Assembly: GCA_035495555.1 (NCBI GenBank)
Contig: DATJFQ010000098.1
Span: forward strand, 1-64,000
DNA: 64,000 nt
Reading direction: 5' to 3'
Source: DATJFQ01 sp035495555
GTDB lineage: Bacteria; Acidobacteriota; Vicinamibacteria; Vicinamibacterales; 2-12-FULL-66-21
In this document: positions 26,596 through 35,492 of the stretch, in pieces
How the letters are laid out: each line of letters begins with the position of its first letter
How positions within the stretch are numbered: the stretch's first letter is position 1
Made by a program: the position numbers and the translations under genes
The notes under the pieces: model-generated
Seen by the model: the letters and a program-made list of their open reading frames with translations, nothing else
Told to the model about the DNA's origin: nothing
Databases searched by the model: none

Positions 26596-27990
26596 TTATT
26601 TGTTTCGGAAAGTCTCAGCACTCCCCGGTGCAGCGAAGCGGTACTGCTTGTTTCCAACGCGCGCCTCGACTTCGTATCGAGCCCGCATCTGCAGAAAGTC
26701 GAGCCCGTCGCCCACGCGGCCTCGCGTCATCGGCGTCATCGTCGTCTGGTCCACAGAGAGCGTCAGCGTCGCCTGAATCGATTCACCCGAGGCGCGGACG
26801 ACGATGCGTGCGGGCCGATCCGTGCCGGGCGCATTCGTCTCGTCGATCGTCGCATCCGTGGAAAAGGCGAGCGGCCCCGAGGGCCCGAGCACGGCGAGAA
26901 ACCCCGGCACGTGCTGCGGGTCGGCAGCATCGGCCGGAGGGCGCACGCGGCCATACACGAAGGAAATGCCCTCGTGCTGCACCTGTCCCCACTGCCAGGA
27001 CACGCCCTCCCAGAAGCCCCAGTTGTGATCGTGATATCCAGTGCCGCCGGAGAAGTCGACGGTTTGGGTGCCCACGGTCAGCGACCCGTCGAGGGTTCCG
27101 GAGGTGACCGGCACCGTGTAGCCCGACAGCCACCCGCCCGCGCCTTCGAGCACGAACGGCGGGACGGACCGATCGGGATCGGCGTGCACGACGATGTCTC
27201 CCGTCGCGCGCAAGCGACCCGACTCCGATGGCAGATCGAGGTGAATCCGATAGCCGACGCCCGTCAGTCGGACCGTCGTCGTTTCGACGCTCAAATCAGG
27301 CGCGTCCTCGATCAAAGCGTCGGGATCGATCTCGCGACGGGCGGAATAGGCGGACATCACACCGTTGCGCTCCAATTGCAGGCGCGCGACGAGGGATCGG
27401 TGGCCGCTCGCGTCGACGGGTCCCGCGAGAAATGTCAGGTAGAAACGCCCGGCGCGTGCGATGCCGTTGAAGTACAGCCACTCAGCCCAGGAACCCGCGC
27501 GCGACGGCACATCGGGGACGGGGTGAAAGCGATCGATGCCGCGGAGCACCGACGACGCGTCGATGTCGAGCCACCGGCGATCTCCCGCCGAGTCCACCCA
27601 GGCCGGGATGCTGGCAATCTCGTGACTCCCGAGCGCGCGATCGGAGGATGGGATGCTGCCGTGCATCGCCACCGGGATGCTGCGGCCGTCGTGGCGAAGG
27701 TACACGGTGTCGCGGATCGACGGGGCCAATGCCCGCACGGCCGTGCCGAACGGACCATTCGTGCGCAGTTGATACAGCACGAACCGGCCGTTCGCGATGC
27801 GGCCGGCGGCCGATCCGATGCGGACGTCTCCACCTCCGACGAGTGCGGGCGCGCGGGCCTGGTCGAGGATGACGTCGCCGACGCCGAGGAGCACCGCCAT
27901 CACGCCGACCCCGAGGCCGAAACCGATCGCCAGGACGGCGCTGCGCACCGGCCGCGCGGCAATCGAACGAAACGCGAGCTTCAACAGCAC
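26596..27990 (-). CDS. AttH-like lipocalin/CrtC-domain protein with a permease-like N-terminal helix
   Basis: About 464 residues from the GTG at 27990, which overlaps the ATPase stop by ten bases; TTG 27984 is an alternative. Residues 1-45 look like the first helix of an FtsX-type permease (KLAFRSIAARPVRSAVLAIG). From about residue 155 on it is an AttH/CrtC-type double lipocalin: LYFNGIARAGRFYLTFLAG, GVGYRIHLDLPSESGRL and the hallmark GYHDHNWGFWEG. AttH proteins are encoded with an ABC ATPase and two permeases, as here. The joining of a permease-like start to AttH is unusual. Function is unknown; lipid or hydrophobic ligand handling at the membrane is inferred from the lipocalin fold. Confidence 0.75.
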   Translation of the reverse strand: MLLKLAFRSIAARPVRSAVLAIGFGLGVGVMAVLLGVGDVILDQARAPALVGGGDVRIGSAAGRIANGRFVLYQLRTNGPFGTAVRALAPSIRDTVYLRHDGRSIPVAMHGSIPSSDRALGSHEIASIPAWVDSAGDRRWLDIDASSVLRGIDRFHPVPDVPSRAGSWAEWLYFNGIARAGRFYLTFLAGPVDASGHRSLVARLQLERNGVMSAYSARREIDPDALIEDAPDLSVETTTVRLTGVGYRIHLDLPSESGRLRATGDIVVHADPDRSVPPFVLEGAGGWLSGYTVPVTSGTLDGSLTVGTQTVDFSGGTGYHDHNWGFWEGVSWQWGQVQHEGISFVYGRVRPPADAADPQHVPGFLAVLGPSGPLAFSTDATIDETNAPGTDRPARIVVRASGESIQATLTLSVDQTTMTPMTRGRVGDGLDFLQMRARYEVEARVGNKQYRFAAPGSAETFRNK

Positions 27991-28676
27991 GGGCGTGTCG
28001 TCTCCTCGACGATCTCGCCGTCGCGCATGCGCACGCTGCGCGAGGCGCGTGCCGCGACCTCCGGATCGTGCGTGACGACGACGAGCGCGGTGCCATCGGC
28101 ATTCAAGCGATCGAACAGCGACACGATCTGGGCGCCCGTCGCCTGGTCCAGCTCTCCGGTCGGCTCGTCGGCGAGCAGCAGACCCGGACGATTGGCGAGC
28201 GCGCGCGCAATCGCCACACGCTGCATCTCGCCGCCCGAGAGCTCCGCCGGGCGATGCGAGGCTCGCGCCGACAGGCCGACGTACTCGAGCAGCTCGCGCG
28301 TCCGCTGCCGCCGCTCTGCCCGGCTCACGCCGGCTTCGGCCTGCGGCAGCTCCACGTTCTCCCACGCGCTGAGCATCGGCAGCAGAAAGAATCGCTGGAA
28401 CACGAAGCCGATTCGCCGGAGCCGCAGTGCGCTGCGCGCGGAGTCGCTGAGCGTACTCACATCGATGTCGTCCACCAGCACCGAGCCTGCGGTGGGCACA
28501 TCGATGCAGCCGAGGAGGTGCAGCAGCGTGCTCTTGCCGCAGCCCGACGGACCGACCACGCTGACGTATTCACCGGGCTGGACGGACAGCGAAACGCCCC
28601 GCAGCGCGTGCACAGCACCGGCGGGCATCACGAACGTCCGCGACACGGCGTTGGCGGCCACGACCGGAACGGTCAT
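27981..28676 (-). CDS. ABC transporter ATPase, LolD/MacB/AttE-like
   Basis: 231 residues from ATG 28676. Walker A is GPSGCGKST, the signature is LSGGEMQ, and Walker B is LLLADEPTGELD, followed by the H-loop VVVTHD. The EPTGELD form is typical of LolD/MacB-type ATPases that drive FtsX-like permeases. Its ATG overlaps the stop of the upstream permease (ATGA) and its own TGA lies within the start region of the AttH-like gene, so the four genes are translationally chained. It energises the AttF/AttG-like permeases encoded upstream. Confidence 0.95.
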   Translation of the reverse strand: MTVPVVAANAVSRTFVMPAGAVHALRGVSLSVQPGEYVSVVGPSGCGKSTLLHLLGCIDVPTAGSVLVDDIDVSTLSDSARSALRLRRIGFVFQRFFLLPMLSAWENVELPQAEAGVSRAERRQRTRELLEYVGLSARASHRPAELSGGEMQRVAIARALANRPGLLLADEPTGELDQATGAQIVSLFDRLNADGTALVVVTHDPEVAARASRSVRMRDGEIVEETTRPCC

Positions 28677-29869
28677 GAGACCACCTCGCGCCGCAGCGTT
28701 GCCGCGATCGGAAGCGTTGCCACCAGCCGCATCGGATAGACGGCCGCGAGCACGGCCCCGATGACGAGCAGCGCCGCGTGAACTTCGAGCGCGTGCAGGG
28801 TGAAGACGAAGAAGCGCGCGTCGGCCGGAATTCCGGGCATCGAACGGAGAATGGCGTCCAGCCATCGCGACAGCAGCCCTCCGATTGGCACCGCTGCGAT
28901 CCCTCCCAGGCCGATGAACAGCGCCGACTCGCAGAGCACACCTGCCATCACGCGGGCGCGAGACAGCCCCAGCGCGCGGAGCGCGGCGATTTCGCCAAGC
29001 TGTTGATTCACCGACACCGTGAGCAGAACGGTGATGAGCAGCAGTCCGAAAAACAGCGTCACCGTCGTCAACACGCTCGAGAGCTGCCGGAAGTACGAGA
29101 ACTCGACCCGGCTGAATCGCTCCACGATCTGCTCGTTCGTGAGCGCGTGGAGCGCGGGAAAGGCGGCCCGAATGGCCGCTGCCGCGGCATCTGGTCCGCC
29201 GGCGGCGGGATTCGACTGGACGAGCAGCATGTCGGCGAGGTCGCCGCGCTCGCCGCAGAGCGCCGCGACGGCCTGAGACGACGTCGCCGCGGTGAGCGCG
29301 TCGGCGGCATCGTTCTGAAACTCTGCGACGCCGGCGACCGTCGCGTCCAGCGGAAGAGGCCGTGACGCGTCCCCGCAGCGCCCGTTCAGGACGACCGGCG
29401 ACCCAACCGTCAGGTGAAATGTGCGAGCGAAATTGCGGTTGATCACGAGCGGTGCGGGCGACGCCTGGGCATTTGGTGGTGCCCCTTCGAGGAGCGTCCA
29501 CGGTACCGGTGCGCCGAGGTCCACGCCGGCAACCGCCAGATGACGAGTCGAGGGATGATCGGCGACATCGGCTGACGCCACACGGACCCGCTGTACAGCA
29601 GCGATCGATGGCTCCCGTCCGAGTTCGGTCAGCTTCGCGGATACGTGGTCGATGGGTGGCCCGGCGATGACGGCGCTCTCCGACGCGATCACACGCACGT
29701 CGAACCCGGAGCGATCGAGCCGCTCTCTGAACGACACGAGCAGTCCGTTCGACAGCAGCAGCATGTCGAACAGAAGTGCGCCGATGGCTGTCACGCCAAT
29801 TACACCGAGCAGCATGCGCCCAGGCTCGCGGCGGAGGCGCAGCCACGCAAACGCGAGCGCGCGCCTCAT
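28673..29869 (-). CDS. FtsX-like ABC permease of the AttEFGH-type system
   Basis: 398 residues from ATG 29869 (MRRALAFAWLRLRREPGRML), which overlaps the preceding gene by four bases. One helix (about 18-40), a MacB-like periplasmic domain (about 45-260), then three helices (about 270-390) with VNQQLGEIAALRALGLSRAR, the FtsX cytoplasmic loop. This is a complete single-copy FtsX permease of normal size. It likely pairs with the shorter permease encoded upstream to form the membrane part of the transporter. The substrate is unknown. Confidence 0.88.
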   Translation of the reverse strand: MRRALAFAWLRLRREPGRMLLGVIGVTAIGALLFDMLLLSNGLLVSFRERLDRSGFDVRVIASESAVIAGPPIDHVSAKLTELGREPSIAAVQRVRVASADVADHPSTRHLAVAGVDLGAPVPWTLLEGAPPNAQASPAPLVINRNFARTFHLTVGSPVVLNGRCGDASRPLPLDATVAGVAEFQNDAADALTAATSSQAVAALCGERGDLADMLLVQSNPAAGGPDAAAAAIRAAFPALHALTNEQIVERFSRVEFSYFRQLSSVLTTVTLFFGLLLITVLLTVSVNQQLGEIAALRALGLSRARVMAGVLCESALFIGLGGIAAVPIGGLLSRWLDAILRSMPGIPADARFFVFTLHALEVHAALLVIGAVLAAVYPMRLVATLPIAATLRREVVS

Positions 29870-30708
29870 CGACCCACCGTCAGCAGGGCGCGGCGGCGCA
29901 AGATGGTCCATCCCGCGATCGCGCTGGCCGCCAGGCCCACCGGGACCGCAAGCGCCACACACCGAAGCGCAATCGCGGGCGTAACCCGGACGAAGACGAG
30001 CGCGGTGTCATACCGCCATTGAAAAAACCGGTTGAAGACGGGTTCCGCCGCCCGCGCGAACAGAACCCCGAACGCCGCACCCGCGACCGCAATCAGCGCG
30101 CCTTCGACGAGCACCTGCGCGATGAGCCGCTGCTTCGTCAGGCCAATCAATCGCAGCGTCGCGACCGTCTCGCGCCGCTCGTCGACGAGCATCACCATCA
30201 GCGCGAGGAGGAATGCGCCGCTGCCGAAGACCGTGACCATCGCAATCGCGAGGTGAAATCGATCGAGGACGGCGAACGTGGACGTCCGCTCGTCGGGCGC
30301 GGCCGTCGACTTCGCGGTCAATCCGGGCAGACGGCGCTCTACATCGGATGCAAACCCCGCGGCGTCCTCGCGGTCGCGCAGTTCGACGTTGATGCTCGTG
30401 AGCGAAGACGACGGGAGGCGGTCCTCGAGCGCGGCCGCGTCCGGCAGATGCACGCGCACTTCGAGCCGCTCCTGGGCAAACCGCATGGGATCCGGTGTCG
30501 GCTCGTAAACGCCGACGATGCGGAACGGGCGCGCAGCCGTGCCGGCAGCATCGGACGACAGCTCCACGGTTTGACCGACGGCGAGGTGCTCACGCTCCAG
30601 CAGTTGACGCGAGACGAGCACATCCGCAGGCGCCGGAGCCGCCGCGAGGGCGGTCCACGTCAGCAGCACGACGGCGAGGAAGGAGGCGGTCCGACGCATC
30701 CTTCTCAT
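29866..30708 (-). CDS. short FtsX-like permease, N-terminally reduced
   Basis: 280 residues from ATG 30708; a GTG at 30726 and an ATG at 30699 are alternatives and no clear ribosome site decides. The protein opens with a signal-like helix (RRTASFLAVVLLTWTALAAA). It then directly enters the second half of a MacB-type periplasmic domain (ADVLVSRQLLEREHLAVGQT), so the first half usual in FtsX permeases is missing. Three C-terminal helices with VDERRETVATLRLIGLTKQR follow. It is the first gene of the AttEFGH-like operon. Either an ancestral truncation or a split permease is possible; note the permease-like N-terminus on the last gene of the operon. Confidence 0.75.
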   Translation of the reverse strand: MRRMRRTASFLAVVLLTWTALAAAPAPADVLVSRQLLEREHLAVGQTVELSSDAAGTAARPFRIVGVYEPTPDPMRFAQERLEVRVHLPDAAALEDRLPSSSLTSINVELRDREDAAGFASDVERRLPGLTAKSTAAPDERTSTFAVLDRFHLAIAMVTVFGSGAFLLALMVMLVDERRETVATLRLIGLTKQRLIAQVLVEGALIAVAGAAFGVLFARAAEPVFNRFFQWRYDTALVFVRVTPAIALRCVALAVPVGLAASAIAGWTILRRRALLTVGR

Positions 30709-30769
30709 CGTATCTGGAGCGCGCACTCCAGTTGCGCGATCGGCTGTCGATCACCACAATACGGACACC

Positions 30770-31954
30770 ATGAAGCTGCTGCTGTTCGGGGTCGTGCTCG
30801 TCGCGATCGCCCAATCGACGCCATCGCCGCGGCCGCGCGCGAGAGATCTCGGCATCGCGCCCGGAACGTTTCCTCCGGGGCCGCTCAACGCGATCACCGA
30901 CGTCAGCGGCGTCACCGTGGGCCAGACGACCGTCACCGAAGGCGACACCGTCCGCACCGGCGTCACCGCGATCGTGCCCCACGGCGGCAATCTCTTTCAG
31001 GAGAAGGTGCCCGGCGCCGTCTTCGTGGGGAACGCCTTCGGCAAGCTGGCGGGCTCGACGCAGGTGAACGAGCTCGGCACGATCGAAACCCCCGTCGTCC
31101 TCACCAACACGCTGTCGGTCGGCACGGCGGTCGACGCGGTCGTCCGCTGGACGCTGGCGCAGCCGGGGAACGAACACGTGCGCTCGGTCAACGCCCTCGT
31201 CGGCGAAACGAACGACGGCACGCTCAACGACATCCGCGGTCTTCACGTCACCGGCGACCACGTGCGGGCCGCGATCACCGGTGCGAAGAGCGGCCCCGTG
31301 GACGAAGGCGCCGTCGGGGCGGGCACCGGCACGGTGGCGTTCGGCTGGAAGGGCGGCATCGGCACGTCGTCGCGCCTCGTGCGCGTCGGTTCCGACACGT
31401 GGACCGTCGGTGTGCTCGTGCAGAGCAATTACGGCGGACGCCTGGTCATCAACGGTGTTCCCATCTGGCGCGAGTTGAACCCGAACCAGAACGAGAACCC
31501 GAACCCGAACGAGAACCCGAACCCCGAACCGCGAACCCGAAACAGAACCTCCGCACCGCCGAACCCCCGCACCCCCGAACCGCGCGTGTCACCCGACGGT
31601 TCCTGCATGATTGTGGTGGCGACCGACGCGCCGCTGGACGCACGGAACCTGCAGCGGCTCGCCGCGCGTGCCGTGTTCGCGCTGGCGCGCACCGGATCGA
31701 CCTATTCCAACGGCAGCGGCGACTTCGCCATCGCGTTCTCGACCGCGCCGTCGCTCCGCGTAACGAGCGCGCGCGGTCCGCAGACGCGGACCGTCCTGCC
31801 GACCGACGACGTGTCGCCGTTGTTCGAGGGCGTCATGGATGCGACCGAAGAAGCCGTGGACAACTCCCTTCTGCAAGCGACCGACGTCACCGCAAACGGG
31901 CGGACCGTTCGGGCGATCCCGATTGACCGGCTGAAAGCGCTGCTGCAGCGATGA
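30770..31954 (+). CDS. P1 family self-processing peptidase (DmpA/BapA-like aminopeptidase)
   Basis: 394 residues with a short signal peptide (MKLLLFGVVLVAIAQS). The DmpA/BapA fold is recognisable from ITDVSGVTVGQTTV, VNALVGETNDGTLND and YGGRLVINGVPI. The autocleavage site that frees the nucleophile is DGSCMIVVATD, with Ser278. Such enzymes are aminopeptidases/D-esterases that cut themselves into two chains. Directly before the cleavage site sits a repetitive linker (NPNQNENPNPNENPNPEP) encoded by tandem hexamers (31478-31525). The gene is divergent from the AttEFGH-like operon and stands alone. Confidence 0.9.
   Translation: MKLLLFGVVLVAIAQSTPSPRPRARDLGIAPGTFPPGPLNAITDVSGVTVGQTTVTEGDTVRTGVTAIVPHGGNLFQEKVPGAVFVGNAFGKLAGSTQVNELGTIETPVVLTNTLSVGTAVDAVVRWTLAQPGNEHVRSVNALVGETNDGTLNDIRGLHVTGDHVRAAITGAKSGPVDEGAVGAGTGTVAFGWKGGIGTSSRLVRVGSDTWTVGVLVQSNYGGRLVINGVPIWRELNPNQNENPNPNENPNPEPRTRNRTSAPPNPRTPEPRVSPDGSCMIVVATDAPLDARNLQRLAARAVFALARTGSTYSNGSGDFAIAFSTAPSLRVTSARGPQTRTVLPTDDVSPLFEGVMDATEEAVDNSLLQATDVTANGRTVRAIPIDRLKALLQR
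31478..31525 (+). repeat. in-frame 6-bp tandem array (AACCCG/AACGAG)
   Basis: Eight hexamers (AACCCG, AACCAG, AACGAG and AACCCC variants) inside the P1 peptidase gene encode an Asn-Pro/Gln/Glu dipeptide repeat. Period 6 keeps the frame, unlike the period-7 arrays between genes. Confidence 0.85.
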
Positions 31955-31978
31955 CGCCGCCGCAGCAATTCGTGCAGC

Positions 31979-31984
31979 TATAAT
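31979..31984 (+). promoter_or_regulatory. -10 box TATAAT upstream of the first BNR/VPS10-like gene
   Basis: A perfect TATAAT 63 bases before the ATG at 32048. The -35 region is weak (GCAGCAATT area). The predicted start falls close to the heptamer array 31991-32025, which would then lie in the 5' leader. Confidence 0.5.
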
Positions 31985-31990
31985 CCCCGT

Positions 31991-32025
31991 CGTCCATCGT
32001 CCATCGTCCATCGTCCATCGTCCAT
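31991..32025 (+). repeat. five perfect CGTCCAT heptamers in a 5' leader
   Basis: Five identical copies of CGTCCAT, followed by a broken sixth (CGTTC). They are placed between the TATAAT at 31979 and the GGAGG ribosome site at 32034-32038. Unlike most arrays here it has no opposed arm. Confidence 0.9.
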
Positions 32026-32047
32026 CGTTCTCTGGAGGCCCGTGTCC

Positions 32048-35000
32048 ATGAGGCACTACCGTGTCTTCGCACTTGGTGTGGCGGCAGCGCTGGCGTTCGG
32101 CGCGCAATCGCTCGCCGGCCGCGCGGCGCAGCCGTCTGCCGCCGCGGCAGCATCCGAAACGCCGTTCGACCATCTGCACTTCCGCTCGATCGGGCCCGCC
32201 GGCATGTCGGGCCGGATTGCCGACATCGCTGTCTACGAGGCGAATCCCAATATTTTCTATGTCGGCGCGGCACACGGCGGCGTCTGGAAAACGATCAACG
32301 GCGGTACCACGTTCGATGATCAGTTGCAGCACCAGGGCCTGATGTCGATTGGCGACATCGCCGTCGCGCAGAACAATCCTGATGTGGTCTGGGTCGGCAC
32401 CGGTGAGTCGAACAATCGCCAGAGCACGTCCTGGGGCGACGGCGTGTTCAAGTCGATCGACGGCGGGAAGACGTACACGAACGTCGGGCTCGAGACCTCG
32501 CGCCATATCAATCGCATCGTCATCGATCCGCGCAACACCGACGTGGTCTTCGTCGCCGCGACGGGGCCCCTCTTCGGTCCCGGCGGCGAACGCGGCGTCT
32601 ACAAGACGACCGACGGCGGCAGGACCTGGAAGCAGGTGCTGAAAGGCGACGACGACACCGGCGCCAACGATCTCGTCATCGACCCTTCGAACAGCCGGAT
32701 CCTCTACGCATCCATGTATCAGCGACGCCGCACGGCCTGCTGCATGAACGGCGGCGGCCCCGGCAGCGGCATCTGGAAATCCACCGACGCTGGCGAAACC
32801 TGGACGCGGCTGACCAAAGGGCTTCCTGAAGGATCGCTCGGGCGTATCGGCCTCGACGTGTATCGGCGCCGACCGAACATCCTGTATGCGCTGGTCGAGG
32901 GGCCTGTCCCTCCAGCCGGTGAAGGGCGTGGGGGCGGCGGCGGGGGCCGGGGCACGGCCACCGGCGTCGATCAGAACGCCACCGGACTGTATCGCTCGGA
33001 CGACAGCGGCGCGTCGTGGCGCAAGGTAAACAACGAGAACGCCCGGCCGATGTACTTCAGCCAGGTCCGCGTCGATCCGAACGATCCGGAGGTCGTGTTC
33101 ATGGGCGGCGTCAAGCTGCACCTGACGACCGATGGCGGCAAGACCATCTCGACCAATGTCACGCCGACGGCGCATGACGACGTGCACGCGATCTGGATCG
33201 ATCCGTCGAATTCGCAGCACGTGATGATTGGCGACGACGGCGGGCTGGCCGCCACGCACGATCAGGCCAAGACGTGGGAGTTTTTCCCGAACCTGCCGGT
33301 CGGGCTCTTCTATCACGTGAGCGTCGACATGGCGAACCCGTACAACGTCTGCGGCGGCATGCAGGACAACTACGACTGGTGCGGCCCGAGCAGCACGCGC
33401 AGTTCCGCCGGCATCGGCAACTACGAGTGGAAAACGCTCCAGGGCGGCGACGGCTTCGTCGTGCTGCAGGATCCGCGCGACCAGCGCGTGATCTACAGCG
33501 AGACGCAGGACGGCAACATCGTTCGAGTCGATCGCGTGACGAACGAAACGCAGTCGATCCGTCCCGTTGCACCGTCGGGTGAGCCGGCGTACCGGTGGCA
33601 CTGGGACACGCCGATGATCCTCTCGCCGCATGACCCGGCGATGGTCTATGTCGCCGCACAGAAAGTCTTCCGCTCGACCGACCGCGGCCTGTCGTTCACG
33701 CCGATCAGCGGCGATCTCACCAGCAACGCGAACCGCGAAGACATCGTCACCATGGGCCTCAAGGGCAGCGACATCCGCATCGCGAAAGACGACGGGATCG
33801 TCGCGTGGCCGACGATCGTGGCGCTGTCGGAATCGCCCAGGCGTGCGGGGGTCATTTACGCCGGCACGGACGACGGGAACCTGCAGGTTACGAAGGACGC
33901 GGGCAAGACGTGGACGAACGTGTACGACAAGCTGCCGAACGCGCCCAAAGGCGCCTTCGTGTCGCGCATCGCGGCGTCACGTTATGACGACGGGGCCGCC
34001 TACGTCACCGTGGACGACCACCGCCAGAACAACTACGGCACGTATGTTTATGCGACCGGTGATTACGGACAGACGTGGAAATCGCTGAAGGCGAACCTGC
34101 CATCGTTTGGCGAGGTCGTCGTCAAGGCGATCACCGAGGATCAGAAGAACCCCGACGTGCTGTATCTCGGGACGGAAACCGGGCTGTTCATCTCGGTCGA
34201 TCGGGGCGCGTCGTGGATCCGTCCACGCACCAATCTCCCCGACGTGCGGGTGGATGAGATCACGCTGCACCCGCGCGACAACGCGATGATCCTCGCCACA
34301 CACGGCCGCGCGCTCTGGATCCTGGATCACCTCGAGCCGATTCAGGAGTACGCGGCGGCGGCGAAGACCGACGCGAAACTCTTCACGCCCGCGGCGTCGA
34401 TGTATCGCCGGCCCGCGCGCGACCGCAACTATGAGTTCTGGGGCGACCAGACGTTCTTCGGCGAGAACCCACCGGAGGCCGCGATGATCTCGTGGTACCA
34501 GAAGCAGAACGTGAACGACGTCGCGCTGAAGATCACGGACGCCGGCGGCCGCACGGTGCGTGAGATCTCCGGACCGGTGCTCGCAAAGAGCAAGTCCGCG
34601 GGGATTCAGACCGCGTGCTGGGACCTTCGCGTCGAGCCCATTCCGGCGCCCCCGGCGGCCGGTCGGGGCGGACGCGGCACAGCAGCGTCTGGACGCAGCG
34701 ATCAGCCCGAGGCGCGAGGCGGCGGTGCCGCGCAGACTCCGCAGAACGGGAATAACGACAACGAAGACAGCGGGTTCGGCGCCGGATGCGGCAGTGGTGG
34801 CGGTGGCTTCGGCGGATTTGGCGGTGGCGGCGGCGCAAGCCCCGGGCCGTTCGTGCTCGCGGGAACCTACAACGTCGCGCTCGTCGTCGATGGAAAGACC
34901 GTCGACACGAAGCCGCTGCGCGTGACCAGCGATCCCCAGGTCGTGCTGACGGAGGCACAGCGCAAGCAGTTGTTCGATGAGGCGATGGAACTGCACCAGT

Positions 35001-35437
35001 TGCAGAAGGGGGCGACAGACGCGGCGTCCCGCGTGACCTCTTTGAACCGGCAGACGAACGAGATCGCGCAGTCGCTGGAGTCGAAGAGTGATGTGCCGGC
35101 GGAAGTGAAGACGTCGTTCGAGGCGTTCAGGAAAGAGGTCAACGGCATGGCGCCGAAGTACGCCGCGGGCGGCGGCCGCGGCGGGTTCGGCCGCGGCAAT
35201 GCCGAGCCGACCGTCCTCGGGAAGCTCACGCAGGCGAAGAACGGCCTGATGGGCGGCATGTGGCCGACCGAGCAGACGCTGAAGTCGTACCGCGAGGCAA
35301 AAGCGGAGACACCGAAAGCCGTCGCGGACGCGAACGCCCTGTTCGCGAAAGCGAAGATGCTGGGCGCGGATCTCGCGAAGTACAACGTGACCCTGACCGC
35401 GCCGGAGCCGGTCAGCGCGCCTGACGCGAAGAAATAA
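32048..35437 (+). CDS. large exported BNR/VPS10-like beta-propeller protein (1)
   Basis: 1129 residues from ATG 32048, nine bases after GGAGG. A signal peptide covers about residues 1-27. Residues 40-800 hold repeated BNR/Asp-box blades (VWKTINGGTTF, VYKTTDGGRTWKQV, IWKSTDAGETWTRL, LFISVDRGASW), the two-propeller design of sortilin/VPS10-like proteins annotated as glycosyl hydrolases. No glycosidase catalytic set is evident, so ligand or peptide binding is as likely. The C-terminal third has Gly/Arg-rich inserts (about 875-910 and 1040-1050), a FlgD-like Ig segment and coiled-coil helices. A paralogue lies at 36736-39912. Surface or periplasmic location is inferred. Confidence 0.85.
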   Translation: MRHYRVFALGVAAALAFGAQSLAGRAAQPSAAAAASETPFDHLHFRSIGPAGMSGRIADIAVYEANPNIFYVGAAHGGVWKTINGGTTFDDQLQHQGLMSIGDIAVAQNNPDVVWVGTGESNNRQSTSWGDGVFKSIDGGKTYTNVGLETSRHINRIVIDPRNTDVVFVAATGPLFGPGGERGVYKTTDGGRTWKQVLKGDDDTGANDLVIDPSNSRILYASMYQRRRTACCMNGGGPGSGIWKSTDAGETWTRLTKGLPEGSLGRIGLDVYRRRPNILYALVEGPVPPAGEGRGGGGGGRGTATGVDQNATGLYRSDDSGASWRKVNNENARPMYFSQVRVDPNDPEVVFMGGVKLHLTTDGGKTISTNVTPTAHDDVHAIWIDPSNSQHVMIGDDGGLAATHDQAKTWEFFPNLPVGLFYHVSVDMANPYNVCGGMQDNYDWCGPSSTRSSAGIGNYEWKTLQGGDGFVVLQDPRDQRVIYSETQDGNIVRVDRVTNETQSIRPVAPSGEPAYRWHWDTPMILSPHDPAMVYVAAQKVFRSTDRGLSFTPISGDLTSNANREDIVTMGLKGSDIRIAKDDGIVAWPTIVALSESPRRAGVIYAGTDDGNLQVTKDAGKTWTNVYDKLPNAPKGAFVSRIAASRYDDGAAYVTVDDHRQNNYGTYVYATGDYGQTWKSLKANLPSFGEVVVKAITEDQKNPDVLYLGTETGLFISVDRGASWIRPRTNLPDVRVDEITLHPRDNAMILATHGRALWILDHLEPIQEYAAAAKTDAKLFTPAASMYRRPARDRNYEFWGDQTFFGENPPEAAMISWYQKQNVNDVALKITDAGGRTVREISGPVLAKSKSAGIQTACWDLRVEPIPAPPAAGRGGRGTAASGRSDQPEARGGGAAQTPQNGNNDNEDSGFGAGCGSGGGGFGGFGGGGGASPGPFVLAGTYNVALVVDGKTVDTKPLRVTSDPQVVLTEAQRKQLFDEAMELHQLQKGATDAASRVTSLNRQTNEIAQSLESKSDVPAEVKTSFEAFRKEVNGMAPKYAAGGGRGGFGRGNAEPTVLGKLTQAKNGLMGGMWPTEQTLKSYREAKAETPKAVADANALFAKAKMLGADLAKYNVTLTAPEPVSAPDAKK

Positions 35438-35492
35438 CGCGCGCGGAGCGCGCGCGTGAGCCGGGTTGGGGCCGTTTCGCGCCTTCCCTGGT

